NCBI GenBank assembly: GCA_949296775.1
Contig: CASFQA010000002.1
Location: 222,305 to 286,304, forward strand
Origin: an uncultured bacterium
Lineage (GTDB): Bacteria > Bacillota_I > Bacilli_A > RFN20 > CAG-826
DNA: 64,000 nucleotides
Reading direction: 5' to 3'
This document shows, piece after piece, positions 46,887 to 56,139 of this stretch (position 1 is the stretch's first letter; the number at the start of each line of letters is the position of its first letter). Made by a program: the position numbers and the translations under genes. The notes under the pieces were generated by a model. That model saw only the letters and a list, made by a program, of their open reading frames with translations. It made no database searches and was not told the DNA's origin.

Positions 46887-47816
46887 ATGGATAGCAAATT
46901 TCTTTCCGGGGCCTTAGTGGTCCTAGCCGCCTTGACTGGATGTGCCCCTTCTTCTACCAGCAGTTCCGCCTCGCCTTCTAAAAGCGAGGAGTCGAGCTTG
47001 CCGTCTTTAACCAAGACCCATGTCATCGTTTTAGCGGGCCAGTCCAACTGCGCCGGCAACTCCTATTCCCAATACCTCGCCCGGAGCTTCGGGGTCGATA
47101 AGGTCAAAGAGTTCACCGATGGCTATCCCTCGGTTTTGATCAACTTCAATAACGAGAACGGCGTCAATCATTCGAATAATCAATTCGTCCCGGTGACGCT
47201 AGGGCAAGGGTCGGAGCCGAATAAATTCGGAATCGAGGTCGGCATGGCCGAATACATCTCCGCTGCCTACCCCGACCAATTTGTCTACTTCATCAAGTTC
47301 GCCGTCGGTGGTACCGCCCTTTATGACAAATGGCGTTCTCCTTCCTCTGGCCAAACCGGGGAGCTTTGGAACAAGATGACCGCTTTCGTCCATGAGGCCT
47401 TTGAGCAAATCGCTTCCTCGGAAGCCAATCCGGTTTTATCGGCTTTCTGCTGGATGCAAGGGGAATCGGATGCCGACGATATGCGGACCCCGAGCTATTA
47501 TGATAACCTCAAATACTTCGTCTCCGATATGCGGGCGGAATTCGCTGACTACGCCGACGAAGATGGCATCGGTTTCATCGATGCCGGCATCTCCGATAGT
47601 TACGTCTGGAAAAACCATGTGCAGATCAACGAGGCGAAGAAGCGCTTCGCCGAGGAAGATCCTGAGCATAACGTTTATATCGACACCATCGCCGAGCGGC
47701 TCAGCTATAAGTTCGAGCCGACCGGCAACCCCGACCCTTATCACTATGATGCGGACGGGGAAATCGAGTTAGGGCGGCTATTTGGGCTCGCCTTACTAGA
47801 AAACTTTTTGGATTGA
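46887..47816 (+). CDS. Secreted lipoprotein acetylesterase, CE6/SASA family
   Basis: The 309-residue protein has a lipoprotein signal (LVVLAALTGCAP, Cys19), a Ser-rich linker and a SASA/CE6 esterase domain. The nucleophile is Ser53 in VLAGQSNCAG, the second block is CWMQGESDA, and the C-terminal Asp/His region is DPYHYDADGE. CE6 enzymes remove acetyl groups from xylan or other plant polysaccharides; sialate esterases share the fold. As a surface protein at the head of the glycan operon it would unmask acetylated polymer for the GH43 enzymes. No Shine-Dalgarno is seen; transcription may begin about nine bases upstream. Confidence 0.85.
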   Translation: MDSKFLSGALVVLAALTGCAPSSTSSSASPSKSEESSLPSLTKTHVIVLAGQSNCAGNSYSQYLARSFGVDKVKEFTDGYPSVLINFNNENGVNHSNNQFVPVTLGQGSEPNKFGIEVGMAEYISAAYPDQFVYFIKFAVGGTALYDKWRSPSSGQTGELWNKMTAFVHEAFEQIASSEANPVLSAFCWMQGESDADDMRTPSYYDNLKYFVSDMRAEFADYADEDGIGFIDAGISDSYVWKNHVQINEAKKRFAEEDPEHNVYIDTIAERLSYKFEPTGNPDPYHYDADGEIELGRLFGLALLENFLD

Positions 47817-47845
47817 TAAAGCCAGAGTAACGAAAGGAGTGAATC

Positions 47846-49654
47846 ATGAAAAATCGTTTCCTGCGCATCCTCAGCCTTGGGGTCTTGCTTGGTTCGGTCG
47901 GCTTGGCCGCCTGCACCCCTCTCACCACCTCATCCTCGACCCCCGATTCCAGCGAGGTCACGACTCCGGAATCGACGGCCAAACCGGTCATCCGGATCGC
48001 CTCGACCGAAACGACCGTCTCGGTCGGGAAGCAAATCACCATCCGGGTGTTAGTGACCGGCACCACCAAGCGCGACGTCACCTACACCTCCTCCGACCCG
48101 AGCGTCGCGAATATCGACTCGAAAGGGACCTTGACCGGCTTAAAGGAAGGGCAGACGACCGTTCGCGCGACCCTTAATGCCGATTCGACCGTCTATGCCG
48201 AAGTCGTCATCACCGTTGAACCGGCGGTCGCCCCAACCTCGATTGAGATATCCGGGGAAGCGGAGCAAAACGGCTGGATTGGGGAAACGGTCACCCTCGA
48301 AGTGACGGCCAAACCCGATAACGCCGATCCGCGGGTCACCTATTCCTCCTCCGATACGAAAGTCGCGACCGTCGATGAAGAAGGAACCGTCTCCTTCTTA
48401 GCCAAAGGCGACGTCACCATCACCGCCACCAGCACTAGCGTCACCTCCATCAAGGATTCCGTCCTTTTCCACGTCAACGAATCAGCTTATATCACCAACT
48501 ATTCCAATTATGGCTTGAACTTTAATTACGCCACCCAGCTTGGCGAGGATAGCTATATCGAAAGCAACCCCGTCATCGAAGGGGACAATAGCCCGGCCAT
48601 GGCCTGGTTTAAGACCACCCCGTCGAAGCATTATTACGCCGAAGCCAATATTGAGTTCGTGAACGCCACCGGCGACGCCTGGACTAGAGTCGGCATCGGC
48701 TCCGGGACCGGGGATATGGATACTCGCGCCTTCTATTTCTCCGATAAGGAAGGGCAGAAGACCGTCATGATGGATTACCCTAATATGTGGGGGGCCGCCA
48801 CCGCCAGATCGATGATCTGGCAGGTCAATGACATCCGCTCGCTCGATAAGACCGATATCACCCTCGGGGTGCTTCGGGATGGCGATGATTATTACTACAC
48901 CATCAACGGGGAGATGTATTGGTATGAGCATACCGACCGCTTCACCGATAAGGACACTTTGCCGGTCATCGTTTCTAAAGACGTCCAGTGCAAAGTCCGC
49001 GACCCGAAGGTCATCACAGATACCGCCGAACTAAAAAGGATGACCGAATCGGCCGACTTCCAGAAAGTGTTCTTTGAATCGGCCACCAATCAGAAAAACG
49101 TCATCTTCAAAGGCGATAAGGACATCGAATTCACCAACAAAGGGACGGCCGAGGAGATCCGGCTCCGCGACCAATGCGTCAAATCCTATGGCGATAAAGG
49201 GACTTTGTCCGGCGACTTTTACCTCGAGTTCGATTTGGCCGGCTATGGCAATGACTCGACCGACAATTCCTCGATGTTAGGCGCCGCCTTCCGCCGTTAT
49301 AACACCGATCCGGCCATCATGGATTCGATCATGGTCGACGAGCAGTCCTTCCACTTCCGGACTTGGGACTATGAGAACCAGTTCACCGCCATCACCTCCG
49401 GCACCCAGACCATCAATACCGATGCCTTCCCGACCCCGGTCGCCGAGATGAGCACCGCGAAAATCCGGATTGAGCGGCGGGTCGATAAAGAAGCCGGCAA
49501 AGGCGTCTTCACCGTCAAACTCAACGGGACCGAATACAAAGCGGCGGGCAAGAACATCGAAGTCGCTTATATCGGCGATTACAACCTCATCTTCGGGGCC
49601 AATAACGCCAAAGGCCACGTGACGAACCTAACGTTTGGCGCTTTAAGCGAATAG
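47846..49654 (+). CDS. Lipoprotein with two Big_2 domains and a jelly-roll-like repeat region
   Basis: The 602-residue protein has a lipobox (VGLAACTP), a Ser/Thr linker, two Big_2 Ig-like domains at about residues 45-125 and 130-210 (VTYTSSDPSVANIDSKGTLTGLKEGQTTVRA) and then two consecutive beta-rich modules of about 170 and 190 residues. The first module contains GDAWTRVGIGSGTG and DGDDYYYTINGEMYWYEHTD, a pattern like LamG/concanavalin-type carbohydrate-binding domains. The next gene is a paralogue. It probably binds substrate glycan at the cell surface. AAAGGAG precedes the ATG. Confidence 0.8.
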   Translation: MKNRFLRILSLGVLLGSVGLAACTPLTTSSSTPDSSEVTTPESTAKPVIRIASTETTVSVGKQITIRVLVTGTTKRDVTYTSSDPSVANIDSKGTLTGLKEGQTTVRATLNADSTVYAEVVITVEPAVAPTSIEISGEAEQNGWIGETVTLEVTAKPDNADPRVTYSSSDTKVATVDEEGTVSFLAKGDVTITATSTSVTSIKDSVLFHVNESAYITNYSNYGLNFNYATQLGEDSYIESNPVIEGDNSPAMAWFKTTPSKHYYAEANIEFVNATGDAWTRVGIGSGTGDMDTRAFYFSDKEGQKTVMMDYPNMWGAATARSMIWQVNDIRSLDKTDITLGVLRDGDDYYYTINGEMYWYEHTDRFTDKDTLPVIVSKDVQCKVRDPKVITDTAELKRMTESADFQKVFFESATNQKNVIFKGDKDIEFTNKGTAEEIRLRDQCVKSYGDKGTLSGDFYLEFDLAGYGNDSTDNSSMLGAAFRRYNTDPAIMDSIMVDEQSFHFRTWDYENQFTAITSGTQTINTDAFPTPVAEMSTAKIRIERRVDKEAGKGVFTVKLNGTEYKAAGKNIEVAYIGDYNLIFGANNAKGHVTNLTFGALSE

Positions 49655-49663
49655 GGATCAACA

Positions 49664-51253
49664 ATGAAAAAAGCTTTCTTATTGATGCTGCCGGCCTTAG
49701 GGCTCCTCGCCTGCGGGCCGACCGATACCTCGAGCAGCCCGTTGCCAAGTGTTCCATCTGACACCACCCCCTCGGAGACCAAGACCACCGAGCCAAGCGA
49801 ATCCGAGAGTTCGGAACCGAGTGAATCCGAGTCGTCTTCCAGTTCGGAATCTTCCTCCCAATCGACCCCAACCCCGGTTGAGCCGACTGAGTTCAGCACG
49901 ACCATCGATAAAACCGAGGTGTTCGTGAATGGCTCGGCTTCTATCACCGTCACCATCGATCCGGCGAAAGCGAGCCTCGTCAAGTTCGCTTCGGCGACGC
50001 CCTCCATCCTCTCGGTCGACAATACCGGGAAGGTGACCGCTACCGCCCCGGGCGAAGGGAAGATCAACATCAGCATCGATGGGGAGAAAGATAACGTCAA
50101 ATCCGTCTCCCTCACCGTCCTTAACCACCTCCAGCTCGAAGGTTATAGCCAGAACTTCACCTATGATGATGGCACCTTCCATAGCAAGGCCATCGAAGCG
50201 ACGGCCGATAACCCGCATGCTTATGCGATGTTCGGTACCAAGGGCACCGTTTATTACGCCGAGGCGACTATCTCGATCATCAATAGCTCCAACGATGGTT
50301 GGGCTAGAGTGGGGATCGGCAGCGTCCTCGACGATACGGATGGCAATGGTCGGGCCTTCTTCTTCTCGCCCAAAGAAGGGCAAAAGACCGTCGTCATGGA
50401 AGTCCCCAATGCTTGGGGTGCCACGACCGCCAATACGATGATCTGGCAGGTCAATGGATTATCCGCCATCGATCCTTCTTCCTTCAAACTCGGGATGCTA
50501 CGAAACGGGAACGACTATTACTACACCATCAACGACAAACTCTATTGGTTTGAGCAAACGGCTCGTTTCACCGATAAGGAAACCTATCCTTCGATCATCG
50601 CTAAGGACACCGAGGTTACCGCCTCTAAACTCTCGATGACGACGGATAAGGCGGAAATCGACGCCAAACTCGCTTCTTCCGAATACCAAAAGAAGCTGTT
50701 TAACGCCGCCAATCCGGGATTCGTCAATTTCGAATCGGACGCCAAGTTCTCCTTTGTCATGAAAGACGATGGCAATGCCTTCTTCAACAACAACTCGGTC
50801 CGGGCCTATGGGGAGAAGGGGCTATTGACCGGCGACTTCCAGATCGACTTCGACCTCTCCAGCATCGTCCCCCAGGCCGATAATGACGACAACAACCGGA
50901 TCGGCGTCGGCTTGCGGAGAGTCGGGACCGATCCGGCCAAGGTCGATTCCTTCACCGTCTCGAGCGACCTCGATCTCCAAGCCTACGATTATCGGAACTG
51001 GGATTGGAATGGCCATACCTTCTGGAATGGGGCCGATAAGACCCAAGCCACGTCCGATAAAGCGACCCGCGATGGCCATTACCGGCTCACCCGGACCATC
51101 GAAGGGGAAGAAGCCAAATTCGCCCTGTATCACGATGACCTCGAAACCCCGGTTTTGGAAAAGGCCATCAGCTATGTTGGCGATTACATCGTCTGCTTCG
51201 GCTCGAACTACACTAACGGGACCATCGAAAACGCCACTTGGAGCAATAAATGA
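49664..51253 (+). CDS. Lipoprotein with Big_2 domain and jelly-roll-like region, paralogue
   Basis: The 529-residue protein has a lipobox (LGLLACGP), a long Ser/Glu/Thr linker, one Big_2 domain at about residues 75-155 and the same two C-terminal modules as the preceding gene (NDGWARVGIGSVLDD, EGQKTVVMEVPNAWGATTA, NGNDYYYTINDKLYWFEQTA). Alignment by eye is continuous over the whole C-terminal 380 residues, so the pair arose by tandem duplication with loss or gain of one Big_2 domain. The stop overlaps the next start (ATGA). A surface glycan-binding role is inferred. Confidence 0.8.
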   Translation: MKKAFLLMLPALGLLACGPTDTSSSPLPSVPSDTTPSETKTTEPSESESSEPSESESSSSSESSSQSTPTPVEPTEFSTTIDKTEVFVNGSASITVTIDPAKASLVKFASATPSILSVDNTGKVTATAPGEGKINISIDGEKDNVKSVSLTVLNHLQLEGYSQNFTYDDGTFHSKAIEATADNPHAYAMFGTKGTVYYAEATISIINSSNDGWARVGIGSVLDDTDGNGRAFFFSPKEGQKTVVMEVPNAWGATTANTMIWQVNGLSAIDPSSFKLGMLRNGNDYYYTINDKLYWFEQTARFTDKETYPSIIAKDTEVTASKLSMTTDKAEIDAKLASSEYQKKLFNAANPGFVNFESDAKFSFVMKDDGNAFFNNNSVRAYGEKGLLTGDFQIDFDLSSIVPQADNDDNNRIGVGLRRVGTDPAKVDSFTVSSDLDLQAYDYRNWDWNGHTFWNGADKTQATSDKATRDGHYRLTRTIEGEEAKFALYHDDLETPVLEKAISYVGDYIVCFGSNYTNGTIENATWSNK

Positions 51254-52419
51254 CACCTCGACCCATCGCGTTGCTAGTGACTTCGGCCTTATTGTTCGGC
51301 TGCACCCCGGCGGTTTCTTCGCTTCCCTCCACGCCGTCGGAATCGCCGAGCCGGCCGGAATATACCAGCGATCGTCGTTCCAACCCCTCGAAGATCATCT
51401 TTGAGGGGGAGGAATACCCCCTCCTTGGCGCGGACCCCGACTGCGTCAAGGGGGAGGATGGGTACTTCTATCTCTTCACCACCCAGACCTTCCTTCAAAG
51501 AGGGGAGAAGGGCTATGGCTTTGACCGTTGCCCGATCCTAAGGAGCACCAATCTAAGCGAATGGGAATACGTTGGATCGGTTTTCGCCGATGACGCCAAA
51601 TTTGAGGATTGGGATCCCGACTTTGGGGTCTGGGCCCCGACCATTCTCAAAGTTGGGGATATGTATAACTGCTATTACTCGGTCGGCTATAGCTCCGGGT
51701 ATCGGGAGACAACCGGCATCGGCGTCGCCCAAGCCCCGTCTTTAACTGGGCCCTGGACTGATTATGGAAAGCTCTTCAATTCCGGCGAGATCGGGGTTGA
51801 GAACTCGATCGATCCCTTCGCCATGGAAGTCGACGGGCATATCTACCTTTACTTTGGCTCCTTCCTTGGGGTCTATTCGGTCGAACTGACGATCGATGGG
51901 CTCGCCTTGATGGATGGGCATCCTTCGGAGGCCGAGCTGATCGAGGTCTCGCCTCCGAGCGGCTCCTTCGACTTGGAACGGAACTTCGAGGCGACCTATA
52001 TCGTTAATAAAAACGGTAAGTATTACCTCTTCGGCTCAAAGGGGACCTGCTGCTCGGGGATCGACTCCAGTTATTACGTCGTCTCCGGGGTCTCCGATAG
52101 TCCCTTCGGCCCCTTCTTAGGGAGCGATGGGAAGGAGATATCCGCTGAACCTGGCGGCGGGGATCTAGTCATCGCGCCGAGTCCTAATATCGCTGGGGTT
52201 GGCCATAATGCCGTGGTCGAAGACGATGCCGGGGAGTACTGGATCGTCTACCACGGCTATGACAAAGACTGGGAATATCCTGGCGAACGGACCATCTTCG
52301 CCGACCCGCTTGAATTCTCCTCCGAAACCGGGATGCCTTATGTCCAAGACATCGCCGGGAGCGATGGCCTCGAGATGGATGGCCCCCAATTAAGCAAGAA
52401 AGGAAAACTCTATGACTAA
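51250..52419 (+). CDS. Secreted GH43 lipoprotein, arabinanase-like
   Basis: The 389-residue protein has a lipobox (LLFGCTP, Cys18) and a five-bladed GH43 propeller. Predicted catalytic residues are Asp62 (LLGADPDC, base), Asp188 (NSIDPFAM, pKa modulator) and Glu248 (NFEATYI, acid), with His in VGHNAVV as the usual metal ligand. The spacing resembles endo-arabinanases and related arabinan-acting enzymes. It overlaps the paralogous lipoprotein gene before it by four bases and the next GH43 gene by eight. Confidence 0.88.
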   Translation: MTPRPIALLVTSALLFGCTPAVSSLPSTPSESPSRPEYTSDRRSNPSKIIFEGEEYPLLGADPDCVKGEDGYFYLFTTQTFLQRGEKGYGFDRCPILRSTNLSEWEYVGSVFADDAKFEDWDPDFGVWAPTILKVGDMYNCYYSVGYSSGYRETTGIGVAQAPSLTGPWTDYGKLFNSGEIGVENSIDPFAMEVDGHIYLYFGSFLGVYSVELTIDGLALMDGHPSEAELIEVSPPSGSFDLERNFEATYIVNKNGKYYLFGSKGTCCSGIDSSYYVVSGVSDSPFGPFLGSDGKEISAEPGGGDLVIAPSPNIAGVGHNAVVEDDAGEYWIVYHGYDKDWEYPGERTIFADPLEFSSETGMPYVQDIAGSDGLEMDGPQLSKKGKLYD

Positions 52420-53587
52420 ACGCTTCCTCTTCCTTTTACCTCTGTTCTTATTAAGCGCTTGTACCCCAAGCCAATCGTCTTCCTCCTCATCGGCACCGTC
52501 GAGCGAAGAGGAATCCTCCGAAGTCTCGATCGATATGGGCGATCCAAATAACCCGTATTCCAATCCGGTCAAGTTCTATCGGCCGGATGGGACGACCGAG
52601 TTCGTCGGGGTGGCTGATCCATATTGCCTAAGGGCCGACAACGGGATGTATTACCTCTATTGCACCCAATTGGAATGTACCCGGGGCGAGCACGGCTATG
52701 GATTCGACTATTCCCCGATCTTCGAATCGATCAATTTGACCGAATGGCGGTGGGTCGGCTCGGCTTTTTTGGGCCATGAGGAATACGCCGAATGGAATAA
52801 CCACGAACGGGGCGTCTGGGCCCCGACGGTCTGCCAGGTTGGCGAGACTTATAACCTCTATTACACCTTAGGGGCCGGCGGCTACTATAGCGACTACACC
52901 GGCATCGGGGTCGCCACCTCGCCCACCCCTTATGGCCCTTGGACCCATTATGGCAAGCTCTTCGATTCGGGGGAGATCGGGGTCAAGAACTCGATCGATC
53001 CTTACGTCTTCGTCGAGGACGGCCACGTCTATATGACCTGGGGGTCGGGCGATGGGATCTGGATCTGCGAGCTCGACGAGACCGGGACCCAGCTTAAGGG
53101 AGGGCTGGAGACCCAGAAAGCCGCTAAAAAGCAAATCGCCGCCTATAACATCTTCGAGAACAACAACTACGAAGCCAGCTTCATCCAGAAGAAAGATGGC
53201 TATTACTACCTCTACCTATCGACCGGCTCTTGCTGCGATGGGATCCGCTCGACCTACCACGTGGTGGTGGGTCGCTCGGAATCCTTGTATGGCCCTTATT
53301 TAGGTTCGAATGGCCGCCCGATCGATGGGCCGAATCGGGGCGACACCGTCGTCGAACCCCATCGTCGGTTCGGGATGGGGACCGGCCACTGCGCCGTCGT
53401 CCAGGACGACAAGGGGCTTGATTGGCTGATCTACCATTCCTATAACCCCCAAGCCGAGACCACGGTCCAGCAAAACACGCGGACCCTTTACATCGACCGG
53501 CTCTATTGGAACGAAAAAGGCTTCCCCCAAGTGAAGGACCAATACCCTTCGAACGGAGAGATGCCTGGTCCATACATTCTTAACTAA
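52412..53587 (+). CDS. Secreted GH43 lipoprotein, arabinanase-like, paralogue
   Basis: The 391-residue protein has a lipobox (LFLLSACTP, Cys17), a Ser linker and a GH43 domain similar to the preceding one, with Asp69 (VGVADPYCL), Asp196 (NSIDPYVF) and Glu254 (NNYEASFI) as the predicted catalytic trio and GTGHCAVV at the metal site. Differences in the linker and loops suggest a different chain position or substrate. The two enzymes probably act together at the surface. Confidence 0.88.
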   Translation: MTKRFLFLLPLFLLSACTPSQSSSSSSAPSSEEESSEVSIDMGDPNNPYSNPVKFYRPDGTTEFVGVADPYCLRADNGMYYLYCTQLECTRGEHGYGFDYSPIFESINLTEWRWVGSAFLGHEEYAEWNNHERGVWAPTVCQVGETYNLYYTLGAGGYYSDYTGIGVATSPTPYGPWTHYGKLFDSGEIGVKNSIDPYVFVEDGHVYMTWGSGDGIWICELDETGTQLKGGLETQKAAKKQIAAYNIFENNNYEASFIQKKDGYYYLYLSTGSCCDGIRSTYHVVVGRSESLYGPYLGSNGRPIDGPNRGDTVVEPHRRFGMGTGHCAVVQDDKGLDWLIYHSYNPQAETTVQQNTRTLYIDRLYWNEKGFPQVKDQYPSNGEMPGPYILN

Positions 53588-53602
53588 AAAGGAGAGAACA
53601 CC

Positions 53603-55150
53603 ATGAAAAAGCAACCTTTACTCGCTTTATCCGCCTTGATGCTTATCGGCGGGGCCCTCGCTTCTTGCGGCCCGACTGATCCTGGCAGTTCCCGCGATTC
53701 GACCCCGAGCGTTGAATGGGAGGATGATTCGACCGACGACCTCGTCTATGACGGGAACGGCAACATCGTCTTCGATGAGGTCGAGCTCTCGATGTGGTCG
53801 GTCTGCACCAACCCCGACTCGGTCTATCAGGACCAGATCATCGATGACTTCAACCGGGCGTATGACGGGCAGATCCACGTCACCGTCTATCATGAATCCC
53901 GTTACTCGATCTTCTCTAACCTCGTCTCGACCGTCGCCCAGGACCCGGATAACGCCCCCGACCTCTTCTATGGCTATGGCGAACGGATCGCCTCCTTAGT
54001 CGAGAATGACATCTTCGTCCCGATGGGGCCCTATTTGGAGATGGCTAACATCGGCTTCGACCGGAATAACTTCGAGAAGGTCCTAATCGACAATTGCTAT
54101 ATCGGGGATATGCTTTATGGCATCCCCTATGGGGTCGACTCGGCCATCATTTTGGCAAGGAAGGACATCCTCGACCAAAACGGGCTCAAAGTCCCGACCA
54201 ATCTAACCGAATTAGCCGAGGTTTGCGACGCGCTGGTCGATAAAGCCATGGCCGGCGAACTTTGGATCCGGGGCGAGGATAGCGATGCCGTCTCAACCGG
54301 CGACGTCTATGAATGGCGGAGGTATAACCCGAACCTCGAGGGCACCTATTATCCTTTCCCGATGAGCTCGGGCGATATGTGGATCAACGCCTACGTCGCC
54401 CAGACCGCGGTCTATCAAAATGGCGGCCACTTGGTTAATACCGAGAATGGCCATGCCGGCTGGAATAGCCCCGAGGCGGTTAAGGGGTTGCAGATCCTCC
54501 GCGATTTCCTCTACCCGACCTCCACTAGCGTCAACACCCACCCCTTATCGAAACCCGACCTCAATTACGACGCCGGGGTCACCGAGTTCCTTCGGGGGAC
54601 CGGGGTGTTCAAGCTCGACGGGGCGTGGTCGGGCTATACCAACTACAATTTGATGGAGACGTTGTATGCCCGCGATGGCGGGGCGGCGGAGAACCTCGTC
54701 TATCTTAACCTTGGCAACATGTTCACCACCGATACCTCGACCGATTACGCCAAAACCATCTTCGGCGATTCCCATGCCTCCAGCATCGTCGCCTCGACCA
54801 AATCAAGGACCAAGCGGGTGGCGGCTAGCATCCTCGCGAACTATTTGGCCGAGAATAGCGGCGGTGTCTGGACCCAGGCCGGCCACCTCCCGGCTTCCCT
54901 TATCGTCCAAAACTCCGAGGACCTCTATTTAGGGAACGAGTATTACGACAAGTACGTCAAATATTATGGCGAGACCTCCCAATACGTCACCATCGACCCG
55001 ACTAAGTACTACGACGAGGTGTCCGATTCCTTCTCGGTCGCTTTGAAGGCGGCCATGGCCTCGACTTACAAGGACAAGCCGATTTCCGAGATTTTGGCTG
55101 AGAATTACGAGGATTGCGAGCTCCGCATCTCCGACCGCGAGGATCTATAA
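53603..55150 (+). CDS. Sugar ABC transporter substrate-binding lipoprotein (family 1)
   Basis: The 515-residue lipoprotein (IGGALASCGP) is an extracellular solute-binding protein of family 1, with the domain beginning at VELSMWSVCTNPDSVYQDQIIDDFN and blocks such as DLFYGYGERIASLVEND and LYGIPYGVDSAIILARKDIL. It delivers oligosaccharide to the two permeases encoded directly after it. It is longer than the usual 420-450 residues of the group. AAAAGGAGAG precedes the ATG. Confidence 0.92.
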   Translation: MKKQPLLALSALMLIGGALASCGPTDPGSSRDSTPSVEWEDDSTDDLVYDGNGNIVFDEVELSMWSVCTNPDSVYQDQIIDDFNRAYDGQIHVTVYHESRYSIFSNLVSTVAQDPDNAPDLFYGYGERIASLVENDIFVPMGPYLEMANIGFDRNNFEKVLIDNCYIGDMLYGIPYGVDSAIILARKDILDQNGLKVPTNLTELAEVCDALVDKAMAGELWIRGEDSDAVSTGDVYEWRRYNPNLEGTYYPFPMSSGDMWINAYVAQTAVYQNGGHLVNTENGHAGWNSPEAVKGLQILRDFLYPTSTSVNTHPLSKPDLNYDAGVTEFLRGTGVFKLDGAWSGYTNYNLMETLYARDGGAAENLVYLNLGNMFTTDTSTDYAKTIFGDSHASSIVASTKSRTKRVAASILANYLAENSGGVWTQAGHLPASLIVQNSEDLYLGNEYYDKYVKYYGETSQYVTIDPTKYYDEVSDSFSVALKAAMASTYKDKPISEILAENYEDCELRISDREDL

Positions 55151-55152
55151 GG

Positions 55153-56139
55153 ATGGGCGCGCGGAGATTGACGTTAGAGGAGTATTCCCGGTCTAGAAGG
55201 CGGCAGGCGAGCCTATTCCGTAAGTATGGGCTCGTCCTCCTCTTCGTCGCCCCCTATTTCGCTTTCTTCGCCGTCTTCTTCCTCTATCCCCTCGTCAAAG
55301 GGCTGGTGATGTCGTTATTCAAATACAACTACGCCAACCCGGATGACAATGAGTGGCGGGGGCTCGAGAACTTCTACAAGATCCTCTTTGATTCCTCTTC
55401 CTCCTACTTTCAGGATTTCTGGTCCTCCTTAGGGCGGACGATGATGGCGGCGGCCATCCTCGTCCCCCTTTGTATCCTCATCCCCCTCCTGTTGGCTTAT
55501 CTAATCAACACCAAGCCCTGGGGGTATAAGTGGTACCGGGCGATCCTGTATATCCCCGGCATCTTCCCCATCACCGCGACCGGGGTCATCTTCCTCAATT
55601 TGTTTAATTACCAGTATGGGTTCATCAACTCCTTGTTCGGGACCGACATCAACTGGCTATTGAACCCTTCGACCACCTGGGTTGTTATCATCCTCTTCTG
55701 CGTCTGGGGCGGAATCGGGACCAACTTCGTCATCTTCTCGGCCGGCTTGCAGAATAACGACAAGAGCCTAACCGAGGCGGGGCTGATCGATGGGGCTAAT
55801 AAGCTCCAGCAGATCGTCTGCATCTCCTTGCCCCAGATCAAGAACCAATTGATCATCTGCTTGTTCACCACCATAACCGGCTATATGAACCTTTATGGCC
55901 AAAACTACATCCTCGGGGCCTTCACCCAACCCCAGAAGGACATCTACACCGTCATTTACGTCATCCAGAACCAACTCATGGGCACCCGTTATGAGGTGTA
56001 TGGGATGATGTCGGCGATGGCGATTTGCCTCGGGTTCTTCACCGCGATCATCTCCGGGCTACAGATGTTCGTCACCCGCGAACGGAAAGGAGGGCACCGC
56101 CATGAAAAAGCATTCCTGGCTTACAAAGAACGCCACTAG
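55153..56139 (+). CDS. Sugar ABC transporter permease, MalF/MsmF type
   Basis: The 328-residue protein has six main helices beginning with LVLLFVAPYFAFFAVFFLYPLVKG and the EAA loop that contacts the ATPase (LTEAGLIDGANKLQQIVCISLP). ATG 55153 is taken because it follows the binding-protein stop by two bases; the longer reading would overlap that gene. It overlaps the second permease gene by 38 bases. Confidence 0.92.
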   Translation: MGARRLTLEEYSRSRRRQASLFRKYGLVLLFVAPYFAFFAVFFLYPLVKGLVMSLFKYNYANPDDNEWRGLENFYKILFDSSSSYFQDFWSSLGRTMMAAAILVPLCILIPLLLAYLINTKPWGYKWYRAILYIPGIFPITATGVIFLNLFNYQYGFINSLFGTDINWLLNPSTTWVVIILFCVWGGIGTNFVIFSAGLQNNDKSLTEAGLIDGANKLQQIVCISLPQIKNQLIICLFTTITGYMNLYGQNYILGAFTQPQKDIYTVIYVIQNQLMGTRYEVYGMMSAMAICLGFFTAIISGLQMFVTRERKGGHRHEKAFLAYKERH

